This document shows, in pieces, positions 1 to 7,533 of a stretch of DNA of 64,000 nucleotides. A program made the translations under genes and the position numbers. Within the stretch, counting starts at the first letter, position 1; every line of letters starts with the position of its first letter. The stretch is from RBG-16-57-11 sp964503145 (lineage in GTDB: Bacteria > Chloroflexota > Anaerolineae > Anaerolineales > UBA4823): positions 310,001-374,000 of the forward strand of contig CAZCYV010000002.1 of NCBI GenBank assembly GCA_964503145.1, written 5' to 3'. The notes under the pieces are model-generated. The model searched no databases and had not been told where the DNA came from. It saw only the letters and a program-made list of their open reading frames with translations.

Positions 1-474
1 CATGAATAATCCAAACGCAAAGATGGGTTTGATCCAGGATGAACCCGGGTGGCGAATGATCACCCACAAGGACAGTAAGATGATTAACACAAATATGGTG
101 TATCCCCAAACCATTTGCGTCAGCAATGAATTGAACTGAGGCTGCAGGTACACTTTCCAGATGCGCTCCCAATGTCCAAGATCCATCGCAATGGTGATCA
201 GCGCAGCCGGCATGGTGACCAACGCAGCCCATAGCGCAGATTTGCCTGTTCCTTTGAACAGTTTCATGTCAAACAGGTGATCTAACGTCGCAATCATGTA
301 AGAGCCGGTTGAGACACCGGCGAAAAACAGGTACATGGCGACCCACAACCCCCATACGACATAGGAGCCATAATTGACATCCTTTTCGCCCACAAACAGT
401 CGCACGCCAAAGCCCCATAAACCTAACACAAAGGCCAGCACCCCCAGGACATAGAGGACACGCTTGATCGACAT
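1..474 (-). CDS. NrfD/PsrC-type membrane subunit of a respiratory oxidoreductase (partial)
   Basis: This gene starts at 474 and runs off the left edge; 158 codons are visible. The translation begins MSIKRVLYVLGVLAF and shows at least four hydrophobic segments, with the motif YVVWGLWVAMYLFFAG followed by a loop and TLDHLF. This is the pattern of the NrfD/DmsC/PsrC family, the quinone-reactive membrane anchor of complex iron-sulfur molybdoenzymes. It starts 10 bases after the stop of the four-cluster ferredoxin gene, with a GGAGG ribosome site, so the two are one operon. The catalytic molybdopterin subunit is expected further left, outside the window. The family is well supported; the substrate (polysulfide, tetrathionate, arsenate or other) cannot be told from this fragment. 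Confidence 0.88.
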   Translation of the reverse strand, partial: MSIKRVLYVLGVLAFVLGLWGFGVRLFVGEKDVNYGSYVVWGLWVAMYLFFAGVSTGSYMIATLDHLFDMKLFKGTGKSALWAALVTMPAALITIAMDLGHWERIWKVYLQPQFNSLLTQMVWGYTIFVLIILLSLWVIIRHPGSSWIKPIFAFGLFM

Positions 475-484
475 CTCGACCTCC

Positions 485-1237
485 CTATACGATGTAATAA
501 ACTTTCGGTGAGGTGCCCAATTCTTCCTTCAAGCGGATTGCATTGGGCTCATGGATCAACTGCGCAACCACGCTATCGGGATCGTTGGCATCTCCGAACA
601 AAGTCGCCCGGCCGATACAGGTGGTGACGCAGGCGGGAAGCTCGCCCACCTGGATGCGATGCAGACAGAATTGGCACTTGCGTGCATTGCCTACCGGCGA
701 TGCGCGGTGGCTGAGGCGCGGCCAGGCCTCTCCATACTCGAAATTGGGTGCCCGCTCGTAATCATCGGCCGTCTCCCGTCCAACCAACACCCCCTCCAGC
801 ACAGGGGTATCTTCGGTATAGAGCGCCCCGAAATCCGAGGTGCGCGCTCCATACGGACAGGCAGCAATACAAGCCCGGCAACCAATGCACTGATCGTAAT
901 CCACGACCACAATGCCGTCTTCGTTAGTGTAAGTCGCCTCGACCGGACAGACCGGCGTACAGGGTGGGTTTTCACATTGCATGCAGGGCCGTGGCACAAA
1001 CATGCGGGTAACGTTTGGATAAACACCGCGCTCCTGCTCAAGAACCGGGCGATAAACCACACCAGGCGGCAGCTTATTTTCGGCGACGCAGGCTATGGTG
1101 CAGGCATGACAGCCCACGCATTTGCGCAAATCGATCACCATAACCCAGCGGCGTTCTTCGGGACTCTTTGTGAGTGCTCGTTGGAGGTCGTCCATCATTT
1201 GAAGCAAAACATCTCTTCGTTCCAAAACATCGGCCAT
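485..1237 (-). CDS. four-cluster [4Fe-4S] ferredoxin subunit (DmsB/PsrB/TtrB type)
   Basis: This 250-residue protein is the electron-transfer subunit of a membrane molybdo-oxidoreductase. Four cysteine clusters are visible in order: CVGCHACTIAC, CMQCENPPCTPVCP, CIGCRACIAACP and CQFCLHRIQ with a distal CVTTC. That is the usual arrangement for four [4Fe-4S] clusters in DmsB-like proteins, and the length is normal for the family. A strong ribosome site (AAAGGAGG) lies just upstream of the ATG at 1237. There is no Tat signal, as expected when the subunit travels with a catalytic partner. It sits between a two-component system and an NrfD gene, so it probably belongs to a regulated anaerobic respiration operon. 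Direction of catalysis and substrate are unknown. Confidence 0.93.
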   Translation of the reverse strand: MADVLERRDVLLQMMDDLQRALTKSPEERRWVMVIDLRKCVGCHACTIACVAENKLPPGVVYRPVLEQERGVYPNVTRMFVPRPCMQCENPPCTPVCPVEATYTNEDGIVVVDYDQCIGCRACIAACPYGARTSDFGALYTEDTPVLEGVLVGRETADDYERAPNFEYGEAWPRLSHRASPVGNARKCQFCLHRIQVGELPACVTTCIGRATLFGDANDPDSVVAQLIHEPNAIRLKEELGTSPKVYYIV

Positions 1238-1282
1238 AGGTTGCCTCCTTCCAAAGCAAGCGTATGCAACAACACGGATCGG

Positions 1283-1303
1283 AGCACCACGCAGTGTAGT
1301 GCT
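1283..1303. promoter_or_regulatory. imperfect inverted repeat AGCACCAC-N5-GTAGTGCT
   Basis: The arms match at 7 of 8 positions around GCAGT. The repeat lies 46 bases upstream of the ferredoxin start, in the 278-base gap behind the response-regulator gene. It could be a regulator site or a leader hairpin; the sequence alone does not decide. Confidence 0.4.
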
Positions 1304-1353
1304 TGTGCATCCCCGACTTTAACCGGCAAAGACCAATCTGGGAATCGGGAAAA

Positions 1354-1370
1354 TTCGGTATTCTGCCGAA
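1354..1370. promoter_or_regulatory. near-perfect palindrome TTCGGTATTCTGCCGAA
   Basis: The two 7-base arms TTCGGTA and TGCCGAA match at six positions around a 3-base centre. It lies four bases from a second, perfect palindrome in the same upstream region of the respiratory operon. Spacing and size suit a dimeric transcription factor. The encoded LuxR-type response regulator is an obvious candidate binder, but this is inference. Confidence 0.45.
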
Positions 1371-1373
1371 CGA

Positions 1374-1394
1374 CTGTAAGGAAAAACCTTACAG
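1374..1394. promoter_or_regulatory. perfect inverted repeat CTGTAAGG-AAAAA-CCTTACAG
   Basis: The 8-base arms are perfectly complementary around AAAAA. The site lies about 140 bases upstream of the ferredoxin start and about 120 bases beyond the response-regulator stop. It lacks a following T-run on either strand, so it is less likely a terminator than an operator. A candidate operator for the NarL/LuxR-type regulator encoded at 1516-2181. Confidence 0.5.
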
Positions 1395-1515
1395 GACAGC
1401 AGCCTGGGTTTGAGTCCGATGAATGAACCGTTGAACGTCGTAAAAATAACGCTAAGAGAGGGCCCCAGGCGCTATCAATACATTGAGCCTGGCAGATACC
1501 TTGCAGGTCGGCGAT

Positions 1516-2181
1516 TCACCTCGCCGAGGAAGAAATGATCCCGTTGTTCAATGCAAAACGAACCAAAGCAGCCCGATTGCTTAGCCCCAATTTTTCCATC
1601 CCCCTGGCGCGATATGTTTCCACGGTTTTAGCGGACAGGCTGAGTTGCTCGGCGATCTCCGCACTGGTATAACCCAAAGCGACCAGGCGCAAGACTTCCT
1701 GCTCGCGCTCGCTAAGCGCCTCCCACGAGCCCGCAACTGCGGCAGAGTCAGGTGTCGGCAAGACATCCTCAAGCAGCACCCGGGTCAAGGCCGGATGTAC
1801 ATAGACTTCGCCGCGCATCACCGCCCGAACGGCCGAGAGCAGCTCAATGTCTGCAGCCTTTTTCAGCACATACCCCGCTGCGCCGTTTTTCAATGCCTGA
1901 CGCAGATATTGTGGGTCATCGTGCATGGTCAAGATCAGTATGCGCGCCTCAGGAGAAAGGCGGCGCAAAACTGGCAACGCCTCGAGTCCCCCAAGGGCTG
2001 GCATGCTCAGATCAAGTAAGATCAGGTCTGGCTGAAGCTTCTCTGCCAGCGAAAGCGTTTCCGTGCCGGTGCTGGCTTCGCCCACCACGCTAAAACCATC
2101 CTGGCTGCTCAGTAGCAAGCGCAGTCCGGTGCGCAACACGGCGTGATCATCAGCCAGCAAGATGCGCACTGTCTGGTTCAC
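1516..2181 (-). CDS. NarL/FixJ-family response regulator
   Basis: This 221-residue protein has an N-terminal receiver domain (acidic pair in LLADDHA, phosphoacceptor Asp in LILLDLSMP, Lys in YVLKKA) and a C-terminal LuxR-type helix-turn-helix (LSEREQEVLRLVALGYTSAE, then SAKTVETYR). It should bind DNA when phosphorylated by the kinase encoded immediately upstream. The start is GTG at 2181, chosen because a GGAGG lies 7 bases before it; it overlaps the kinase stop by four bases. The next genes transcribed are the ferredoxin and NrfD subunits, and the gap between holds three inverted repeats that could be its sites. In established TtrSR and AioXSR-type systems similar regulators control oxyanion respiration. 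Confidence 0.92.
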   Translation of the reverse strand: MNQTVRILLADDHAVLRTGLRLLLSSQDGFSVVGEASTGTETLSLAEKLQPDLILLDLSMPALGGLEALPVLRRLSPEARILILTMHDDPQYLRQALKNGAAGYVLKKAADIELLSAVRAVMRGEVYVHPALTRVLLEDVLPTPDSAAVAGSWEALSEREQEVLRLVALGYTSAEIAEQLSLSAKTVETYRARGMEKLGLSNRAALVRFALNNGIISSSAR

Positions 2182-3722
2182 GCGGCTGCCTCCAGGTCAA
2201 CGGGATCCATCTCACCTGGATCAATCGGGATTCCAACAAAGACGCTGGTTCCCATGCCTGGATTGCTTTCGATCGTTAGCCGACCTCCCAGCAGTTCGGC
2301 GCGTTCGCGTATGCCCAATATCCCTAAGTGAGGCGCTTTCGAGAGACCTGGCTCTCTGCCGAAGTCTGCTGATTGCATAGAAAACCCGATGCCATTGTCT
2401 TCAACCACCGCCACTACCTCGCCCGCGCGGCGCTCAACCAGCACGCTGACCGCGCTGGCCTGAGCGTGGCGAGCAATGTTGGTCAGCGCCTCCTGAACGA
2501 TGCGAAATACGGCGGTCTCTACTGCTCCTGGTAAGCGGTATTCGCCGAACGGATCGCTTTCACTACCATCTCTGCCAAGGTGAATAAATAAATCCACCGG
2601 AATCTTATAGCGGTTTTGCCATTCCTTGACCAGACGTTCCAGAGCAGCCGCCAGGCCCAGGTCATCGAGCAGGCGCGGGCGAAGTTGCGTGGCCAGCCCG
2701 TGCACCTCTTCAAGGGTTTGGGCTGCGACCTCGCGCAGATCTTGGGCCTGTTTCTGGATCTGGCAATCTGGACAGGTGCTTTCCAACACCCTCAGGCCAA
2801 CCATTAACGAAGTAAGGGTTTGCGAAGTACTGTCATGCAACTCGCGAGCGATGCGCTTACGTTCCTCCTCCTGAGTTTCGATCACCTTCACCAGCAGTTG
2901 CCGACGCAACAGCTCACGTTCTCGGCGCAGGTCATCGATGCGTGAGAGCTCCTGAGTCATGTGGTTGAAAGCCTGGGCTAACTCGCCGATCTCGTCATCG
3001 GCCCATCGCCTGACGCGGTATGAAAAGTCACTATTAGCAATGGCCTTGGTTGCCTGAACCAACTCCAGGATCGGACGGGTAAGGATCCAGGTCAGAAAAG
3101 TGGCAGCCGTTACACCCACCAGAGAGACCAGAATGGTGGTCAAGATCAATTGTCCAGTCACATCGCGCACAGCCTGACGGACGGTGGCATCGGAGAGGCC
3201 TACGCGTGCTATGCCCGCTCGCCCATCCAACACCGGAACGGCTGTATCCCAGACCAACCCTTCATCCGTCTCTAAGATCACCGTGCGATGATGCTCGGAC
3301 GGGGAGGCGGTATTTTGCTCCAGCAAAGCTAGAGGAAATTTGTCGCCAAAGGTATGCGCCAATACCCGGCCCTGAGGATCCAGCGCAAAAGCATACAACA
3401 CGTTGGTATTGTTGGCCTGAGTTTCCTGAAGCAATCGATGCAGGCCATACAGGTCGTTAAGCAGGATCAAATCGGTGGCGCGAGCCGCTAAATCGCGCGA
3501 AACCGAGATACTTTGTTCTTGTAGCTGGGTCGTCATGGTTCTAGCCAGAGCAAGCCGCACCTGCAGGGTGATTCCAAAGCCTAACAACATCACCAGGCCC
3601 AGAACGATTCCCAGAATTTTGGTGCGTATGTTGAAAGCCCCGGCAAAAGCCCAGAATCGTTCAAACCACGATGAGATCAAGTTTCGACAGGTCATTGCAT
3701 CCTTAACGGGTCGCATTGACAT
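2178..3722 (-). CDS. membrane sensor histidine kinase (HAMP, HisKA_3)
   Basis: The protein has a TM segment near residues 33-55, an extracytoplasmic domain of about 130 residues, a second TM segment ending near ILTTILVSLVGVTAATFLTW, a HAMP domain, a HisKA_3 dimerisation helix with the phospho-His in RIARELHDSTSQTL, and a GHKL ATPase domain ending with the VEDNGIGF and HLGILGIRER boxes. It is the NarX/DegS kinase class, matching the LuxR-type regulator downstream. As drawn it overlaps the PhnD-like gene by 20 bases. An alternative ATG at 3695, with AAGGA just before it, would remove the overlap and nine codons. It probably reads the state of the PhnD-like lipoprotein. Confidence 0.92.
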   Translation of the reverse strand: MSMRPVKDAMTCRNLISSWFERFWAFAGAFNIRTKILGIVLGLVMLLGFGITLQVRLALARTMTTQLQEQSISVSRDLAARATDLILLNDLYGLHRLLQETQANNTNVLYAFALDPQGRVLAHTFGDKFPLALLEQNTASPSEHHRTVILETDEGLVWDTAVPVLDGRAGIARVGLSDATVRQAVRDVTGQLILTTILVSLVGVTAATFLTWILTRPILELVQATKAIANSDFSYRVRRWADDEIGELAQAFNHMTQELSRIDDLRRERELLRRQLLVKVIETQEEERKRIARELHDSTSQTLTSLMVGLRVLESTCPDCQIQKQAQDLREVAAQTLEEVHGLATQLRPRLLDDLGLAAALERLVKEWQNRYKIPVDLFIHLGRDGSESDPFGEYRLPGAVETAVFRIVQEALTNIARHAQASAVSVLVERRAGEVVAVVEDNGIGFSMQSADFGREPGLSKAPHLGILGIRERAELLGGRLTIESNPGMGTSVFVGIPIDPGEMDPVDLEAAA

Positions 3723-4617
3723 CGCTTAACAGGTTACGGACATCCATATAAGCGTTGTCTTCTATCAAGACAAACTGGTCAACGCCGATGGCGCGCAAAG
3801 CCTCACGCCCCTCTGGCTCATGATGCAACGACAACAACAAATCCTGCAAATCGACTTTGAGTTGTGGGCGAATCAGAGGCCCTACAACCACCGGTGGAAT
3901 GCCAAAGGGTGGAGAACGATGGATGACGCGCGTCCTTTGCGCCAGAGAAGGATCACGCGCAACAGCAAATTCATACACCAGGCTATCGACCGCGGCGCCA
4001 TCAGCGACGCGGTTGGCGACTGCCTGGATTGCATCATCATGGCTGTAAGTAAAAAATGTTCGGCTAAAGAAATGCTCCGGCGCATCGCCCAATTGCTGAA
4101 CCAGGAACGTGGGGTACATGCGACCGCTGAGCGATATTGGATCTGTAAACGCAAACACTTTGCTGCGTAAATCTGCCATGCTTTGCGCGGCGCTTTCAGC
4201 GGGCACAATCAGCAGCGAGTAATACACCGTTTCACCCCTCACTTGCGGCGCGACCAATAGTTCCATGCCGAACGAGTCATGCCCGGCTATATAGGCGCTG
4301 GTGCACACAAATGCGATATCGACTTCGCCTTTCTGCACCAGATCGTTGACCTCCAAATAAGTCCGGCGCTGAACCAACTCGACCGGCCGCCCCAACTTGC
4401 GTCCCAGGTATTTCAACAGGGCCGTGTATGACTCGATGGTGCCTTGGGGTGAAATGACCGCCGCTACGGCTACTTTCAAGGGCGTTGCCCGGCTGTCAGC
4501 AGGAGTTGGCAACGGCTCGCGATCGCTTAGGTCCACATAACCGTCTGCCTTGACCGATGGAAGCGGCGCACAACTCGCCAGAAGCAAAGTCAGTAAAAAT
4601 AACCACCGATAGCACAT
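3703..4617 (-). CDS. PhnD-like periplasmic binding lipoprotein, probable sensor partner of the kinase
   Basis: This 304-residue protein has a lipoprotein signal with lipobox LASC (Cys16). The rest matches the phosphate/phosphite/phosphonate-binding PhnD family: LKVAVAAVISPQG at the first strand, then YLGRKLGRPVELVQ, GEVDIAFVCTSAYI, DLRSKVFAF and a C-terminal helical part. No ABC permease or ATPase lies beside it; the neighbours are a histidine kinase and response regulator. In AioX-AioS-AioR and TtrS systems, PhnD-type domains detect arsenite or tetrathionate and signal through the kinase. The same role is inferred here. The ligand is unknown, and a plain oxyanion-binding transport protein cannot be fully excluded. 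Confidence 0.85.
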   Translation of the reverse strand: MCYRWLFLLTLLLASCAPLPSVKADGYVDLSDREPLPTPADSRATPLKVAVAAVISPQGTIESYTALLKYLGRKLGRPVELVQRRTYLEVNDLVQKGEVDIAFVCTSAYIAGHDSFGMELLVAPQVRGETVYYSLLIVPAESAAQSMADLRSKVFAFTDPISLSGRMYPTFLVQQLGDAPEHFFSRTFFTYSHDDAIQAVANRVADGAAVDSLVYEFAVARDPSLAQRTRVIHRSPPFGIPPVVVGPLIRPQLKVDLQDLLLSLHHEPEGREALRAIGVDQFVLIEDNAYMDVRNLLSDVNATR

Positions 4618-4834
4618 ACGTGAGCTTTTAAAACTTCAGATGGTCTGAATTTTTCCTTTACCCGACAAATGATCAAATCGGGTTCAATCTCACTAAAACT
4701 GAATAGTGGAACAAATTATATCAACAAGATCACAAGATTCCTGATCGATACGCAAGAAGGTTTCCGTGGTTACATCCTGAAAAAATTTTCGTGGTCTGAA
4801 GACACTGCTATCAACAAAGTAATGGTTGTCGCTG
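4618..4834. other. AT-rich non-coding region between divergent genes
   Basis: The 520-base gap between the PhnD-like gene and the stress-protein gene starts here. This first part is AT-rich and has no convincing gene: the short open frames lack ribosome sites and family features. It should contain the promoter of the leftward PhnD-kinase-regulator operon, but I could not pick one with confidence. Confidence 0.5.
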
Positions 4835-4863
4835 TTGATATTTGGACAATAAGGTATTATAAT
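4835..4863 (+). promoter_or_regulatory. sigma-70-type promoter TTGATA-N17-TATAAT
   Basis: A near-consensus -35 (TTGATA, 4835-4840) and a perfect -10 (TATAAT, 4858-4863) are separated by the optimal 17 bases. Transcription would start near 4870, leaving a leader of about 265 bases before the stress-protein gene. Either the leader is regulatory or a short untranslated transcript is made. Confidence 0.65.
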
Positions 4864-5044
4864 AATAGTTGAACCGATCGCCGCCAATTCTGCTAACACA
4901 TCACGACACGGCTTCCTGAACGGACATTTTAAATTATTTGCAAAAGTCATATGTCCAAAAAGGGTTGGGGACGCTTTTGTGTTGGTCGATGTCTGTGCAT
5001 GGGGGGATGTGCACCATGGGGCGCTCACCCGCCTCCGTGACTCT

Positions 5045-5120
5045 ATAGTCCATCATCTATCCATTTTGCGCGCTGACAGGGCAAAAATGGAGAATAAAAC
5101 AACCAAATTTATTGGACTAT
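5045..5120 (+). promoter_or_regulatory. nested inverted repeats in the leader of the stress-protein gene
   Basis: Outer arms ATAGTCCA (5045-5052) and TGGACTAT (5113-5120) are perfectly complementary. They enclose a second pair, CCATTTTGC and GCAAAAATGG, complementary with one bulge. The structure ends five bases before the GGAGG of the stress-protein gene, so folding could affect translation. A DNA-binding role for the outer palindrome is an alternative. Confidence 0.45.
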
Positions 5121-5137
5121 GAACGGAGGTTTAGGAA

Positions 5138-5572
5138 ATGAAGCGCATTCTTGTAGGAGTCGATGGCTCCAAATATAGCCTTGACGCAGTAAAGGCAGCC
5201 GCTAAGTTAGCTGCTGAACGCGGCATCAAAACAGTGACATTGCTGAATGTGATCCCCACGGTAGTAAGCGATTTAGGGCCGACCCCGGTTGCTGCTCCGC
5301 CGGGAGACCTTGAGGCCTGGGAAGTTTTCGAAAGGCCGAAAACCATACTCAAAGAAGCCGGAATAGAAGCCAAACTGCTCTTACGCGAAGGCGACCCGGC
5401 TTACGAGATCATAAGGACTGCCGAAACCGAGGGATATGACTTGATCGTTGTTGGGCATCGCGGTTTGTCGCCGATCAAGGCTTTTTTGCTGGGCAGTGTT
5501 TCCAACCGCGTCGTTTCACACGCTCCTTGTTCGGTTCTAGTCGTACGGCTTGGGCTTGAGAACCAGGCGTAG
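5138..5572 (+). CDS. universal stress protein, UspA family (ATP-binding type)
   Basis: This 144-residue single-domain Usp has the N-terminal strand RILVGVDGSKYSLDAV and the C-terminal nucleotide-binding signature GHRG-(9 residues)-GS, followed by HAPCSVLVVR. This is the G-2X-G-9X-G(S/T) pattern of ATP-binding Usp proteins. A GGAGG ribosome site precedes the ATG. The TauE-like exporter follows after 13 bases, so the two are probably cotranscribed from the promoter at 4835. The role is likely stress signalling or nucleotide sensing; nothing points to a specific partner. Confidence 0.93.
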   Translation: MKRILVGVDGSKYSLDAVKAAAKLAAERGIKTVTLLNVIPTVVSDLGPTPVAAPPGDLEAWEVFERPKTILKEAGIEAKLLLREGDPAYEIIRTAETEGYDLIVVGHRGLSPIKAFLLGSVSNRVVSHAPCSVLVVRLGLENQA

Positions 5573-5585
5573 TGCGGAGGACACA

Positions 5586-6506
5586 ATGGCAAACAAGATG
5601 CATACAATCACTGGGTGGCGCGGCCAGATCCCAACGGCAGTGTTGTTGCTCATCATGATCGCATTGATCATCTGGACAATGGTTGGACATATTGGCACAG
5701 CACGAGGCGTTTCCGCCTTAACCGGCATCAAGGGCTTAACCCTGATCGTGGTCGGTTTTTTTGCTGGTGTGCTTGGGGGGTTGATTGGCACGGGCGGATG
5801 TAGCGTCATGCTGCCCATCATCCACTTTTGGATGGGATACCCAGCCACAGTTGCTGTAGGCACCACCCTGTTTGCGGTAATCTTTACTGCCATCTCCGGC
5901 GCATACGGTCACTTGATCCGCAGAAACGTCGATAAGCGCGCATTCTGGTGGTTGGGTGGCGGCGGCATCCTTGGAGTGCTGCTCGGATCCTGGCTGTTCA
6001 CCTTGCTCTCAGGGCAAAGCAAACTGCTCGGTTTAATCCTGGGCCTGATCTTCCTATGGCCAGCCATTCGAATGATTTATGAGGGCGTTGCGCAGCGCGC
6101 CCTACGCCAGCATGAAGGGTCAACCATCTCCGGTTCTGGTTGGGGGATGGGAGCCTTTGGCTTTGTTGTCGGCATCGCGACGGGAATTGCCGGCGTAGGC
6201 GGCGGTTATGCCCTGGTGCCGGGGTTGATCTACCTGTTCGGCGCGCCAGTCTATATCACCATGGGTACTTCGTTAGCAACGATGATCCCGCTTGCTGTAG
6301 TTGGCGGCGGAATTAAATTGGCGCAAGGCTTTGTGGATCTGCCTACAGGATTGTTGCTGGCTGCTGGGACCATTGTCGGAGCACAGGTTGGTGCCGCGGT
6401 GATCAAACGCATCAAACCCGCTACACTCAAGCTGATTTTTGGCGTATACTTCTTGTATGTCGCCGTCAAGTTCATTACTGGTTACTTTGGGATTGCAATC
6501 TGGTAA
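5586..6506 (+). CDS. TauE/SafE-family sulfite or organosulfonate exporter-like membrane protein
   Basis: The start is ATG 5586, preceded by GCGGAGG; an earlier in-frame codon at 5550 lies inside the stress-protein gene. The 306-residue product has about eight hydrophobic segments and the two repeated family signatures: FFAGVLGGLIGTGG near residue 50 and VGIATGIAGVGGGYALVPG in the second half, with a VGTTLF box between. TauE/SafE proteins export sulfite, sulfoacetate or related small anions. It sits close to a respiratory operon whose sensor is of the oxyanion-sensing class, so removal of a reduced sulfur product is a reasonable but unproven role. A second, distant paralogue lies at 19396-20154. 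Confidence 0.88.
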   Translation: MANKMHTITGWRGQIPTAVLLLIMIALIIWTMVGHIGTARGVSALTGIKGLTLIVVGFFAGVLGGLIGTGGCSVMLPIIHFWMGYPATVAVGTTLFAVIFTAISGAYGHLIRRNVDKRAFWWLGGGGILGVLLGSWLFTLLSGQSKLLGLILGLIFLWPAIRMIYEGVAQRALRQHEGSTISGSGWGMGAFGFVVGIATGIAGVGGGYALVPGLIYLFGAPVYITMGTSLATMIPLAVVGGGIKLAQGFVDLPTGLLLAAGTIVGAQVGAAVIKRIKPATLKLIFGVYFLYVAVKFITGYFGIAIW

Positions 6507-6529
6507 ACGAGTGAAGGCAATCGGCTGCT

Positions 6530-6569
6530 CACCTGGCAGTGATGAGGTCAGTCTTCATCCTGCCAGGTG
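6530..6569 (+). repeat. hairpin between TauE-like and ferredoxin genes
   Basis: CACCTGGCAG (6530-6539) pairs perfectly with CTGCCAGGTG (6560-6569), with further pairing inside the loop. No T-run follows, so it is more likely an mRNA stabiliser or processing signal than a strong terminator. Confidence 0.5.
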
Positions 6570-6593
6570 GGTCCTCTGCAAGCGGAGGCACAA

Positions 6594-6974
6594 ATGAGCG
6601 GAAACCATCGCAGTAAATTCTGGCATGGCATCCCACGTGACGAGATTTTATGGCATCCGCTGGTGCAATCCTGCCTGTGTGATGGCTGTGGTTTGTGCGT
6701 TACGACCTGTCCATCCAACGCACTATCCTTTGACTTCAAGATAAAAATCCCCTTTGTTGAACCCATGCGCTGTCTGGTAGGGTGCTCAATCTGCGCTGCT
6801 ATCTGCCCCAATCAGGCCATCTTATTGCCGGATCGAGATACGCTTAGGGCTGTCATCGAGGCTCATCATCTGGACATTTTGGCGCGCCAGGAGCTGAAAC
6901 GCCAGCGGCGACGCCTGAGTGGTGTAATGCCCCAGGCTTTTGGAGACAACGAGTTGGATGATCTTCGCAATTGA
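6594..6974 (+). CDS. small ferredoxin-like protein with two Cys clusters
   Basis: The start is ATG 6594, after GCGGAGGCACAA; the frame extends nine codons further upstream without a ribosome site. Of 126 residues, the first 80 hold two clusters: CLCDGCGLCVTTCP, a regular CxxCxxCxxxCP, and CLVGCSICAAICP, where the first spacing is CxxxC. The C-terminal 45 residues are basic and helical (RQELKRQRRR). It should carry two [4Fe-4S] clusters and pass electrons to an unknown partner. It follows the TauE-like gene and ends 53 bases before a convergent cytochrome remnant. Confidence 0.85.
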   Translation: MSGNHRSKFWHGIPRDEILWHPLVQSCLCDGCGLCVTTCPSNALSFDFKIKIPFVEPMRCLVGCSICAAICPNQAILLPDRDTLRAVIEAHHLDILARQELKRQRRRLSGVMPQAFGDNELDDLRN

Positions 6975-7027
6975 TTTACAGTTTGATGGATCGGTAATCA
7001 GCGCACTCTTATCGAGGGTGCTTATTA

Positions 7028-7350
7028 TCACGAAATGACGGCAAAAGTCTTTGTCTCATCTCCTTCAGAGTACGTCACAGCCATCAGGTTGGCCAGGTCG
7101 TATTTACCGTCCCGCTGAACCAGGAACTTCCAGCCGGTGAAGCGCTTATATGGAAATTCACTGCCAGCTTTCCCATTTTCGTCTGGCACAACCACGTTGA
7201 AATGGCAGCCATAGCAGCTTGTCACCGTCTGAACATGGCAAGCAGCGCAGGTCACATTTTCGCCATGCTGTGCATGAGCTGGGTTATTCGATAGGTTCTC
7301 AACCTTATGACAATCCACGCACTTCACGCAAGACAATTCGAGCGTCGGCG
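7028..7350 (-). pseudogene. 3'-terminal fragment of a multihaem cytochrome c
   Basis: About 100 codons keep three haem-binding CxxCH motifs (CVDCH, CAACH, CYGCH) within some 45 residues, followed by a coherent tail ending FAVIS and a stop. There is no signal peptide and no start. Upstream the reading frame passes into sequence that, in another frame, encodes an XdhC N-terminus. This is therefore the end of a larger periplasmic cytochrome joined to unrelated DNA. The junction lies near 7330-7365, where both frames still look natural over a few codons. Translation is unlikely. Assembly chimerism is an alternative to a real deletion. Confidence 0.72.
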
Positions 7351-7532
7351 AGGATAGCCGCCTCCAGTTTGCCGCCGCCGACCGTCCCAAACGTCACGCC
7401 GTCTCCCAATAAGACAATTTGCGCACCCGCTTTAGCTGGCGAAGCGCCTTTGACTTCAACCACCGTCGCCAGGACCGCAGGCTGCTTATCCTGGATCGCC
7501 TGAGACAAACGAACAATTGGATCCTGGTTCAT
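7305..7532 (-). pseudogene. truncated xdhC/coxI N-terminal fragment
   Basis: Starting at ATG 7532 with GGAAGAGG upstream, 75 codons are open. The first 66 match the N-terminal XdhC/CoxI domain: ATVVEVKGASPAKAGA, a short loop and the signature GTVGGGKLEAAI. Complete XdhC proteins are roughly 250-350 residues and assist insertion of sulfurated molybdenum cofactor. Here the domain ends in the middle of the helix after the GGG loop, where it joins cytochrome sequence in another frame and stops. The C-terminal Rossmann domain is missing, so it is taken as non-functional. Confidence 0.78.
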
Positions 7533-7533
7533 G

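Noticed and set aside
551..1426. Long plus-strand open frame opposite the ferredoxin gene
   Set aside because: It lies antisense to a clear four-cluster ferredoxin gene, has no ribosome site and no family features.
4669..5028. Short open frames in the gap before the stress-protein gene
   Set aside because: No ribosome sites or motifs, and they would overlap the strong promoter at 4835.
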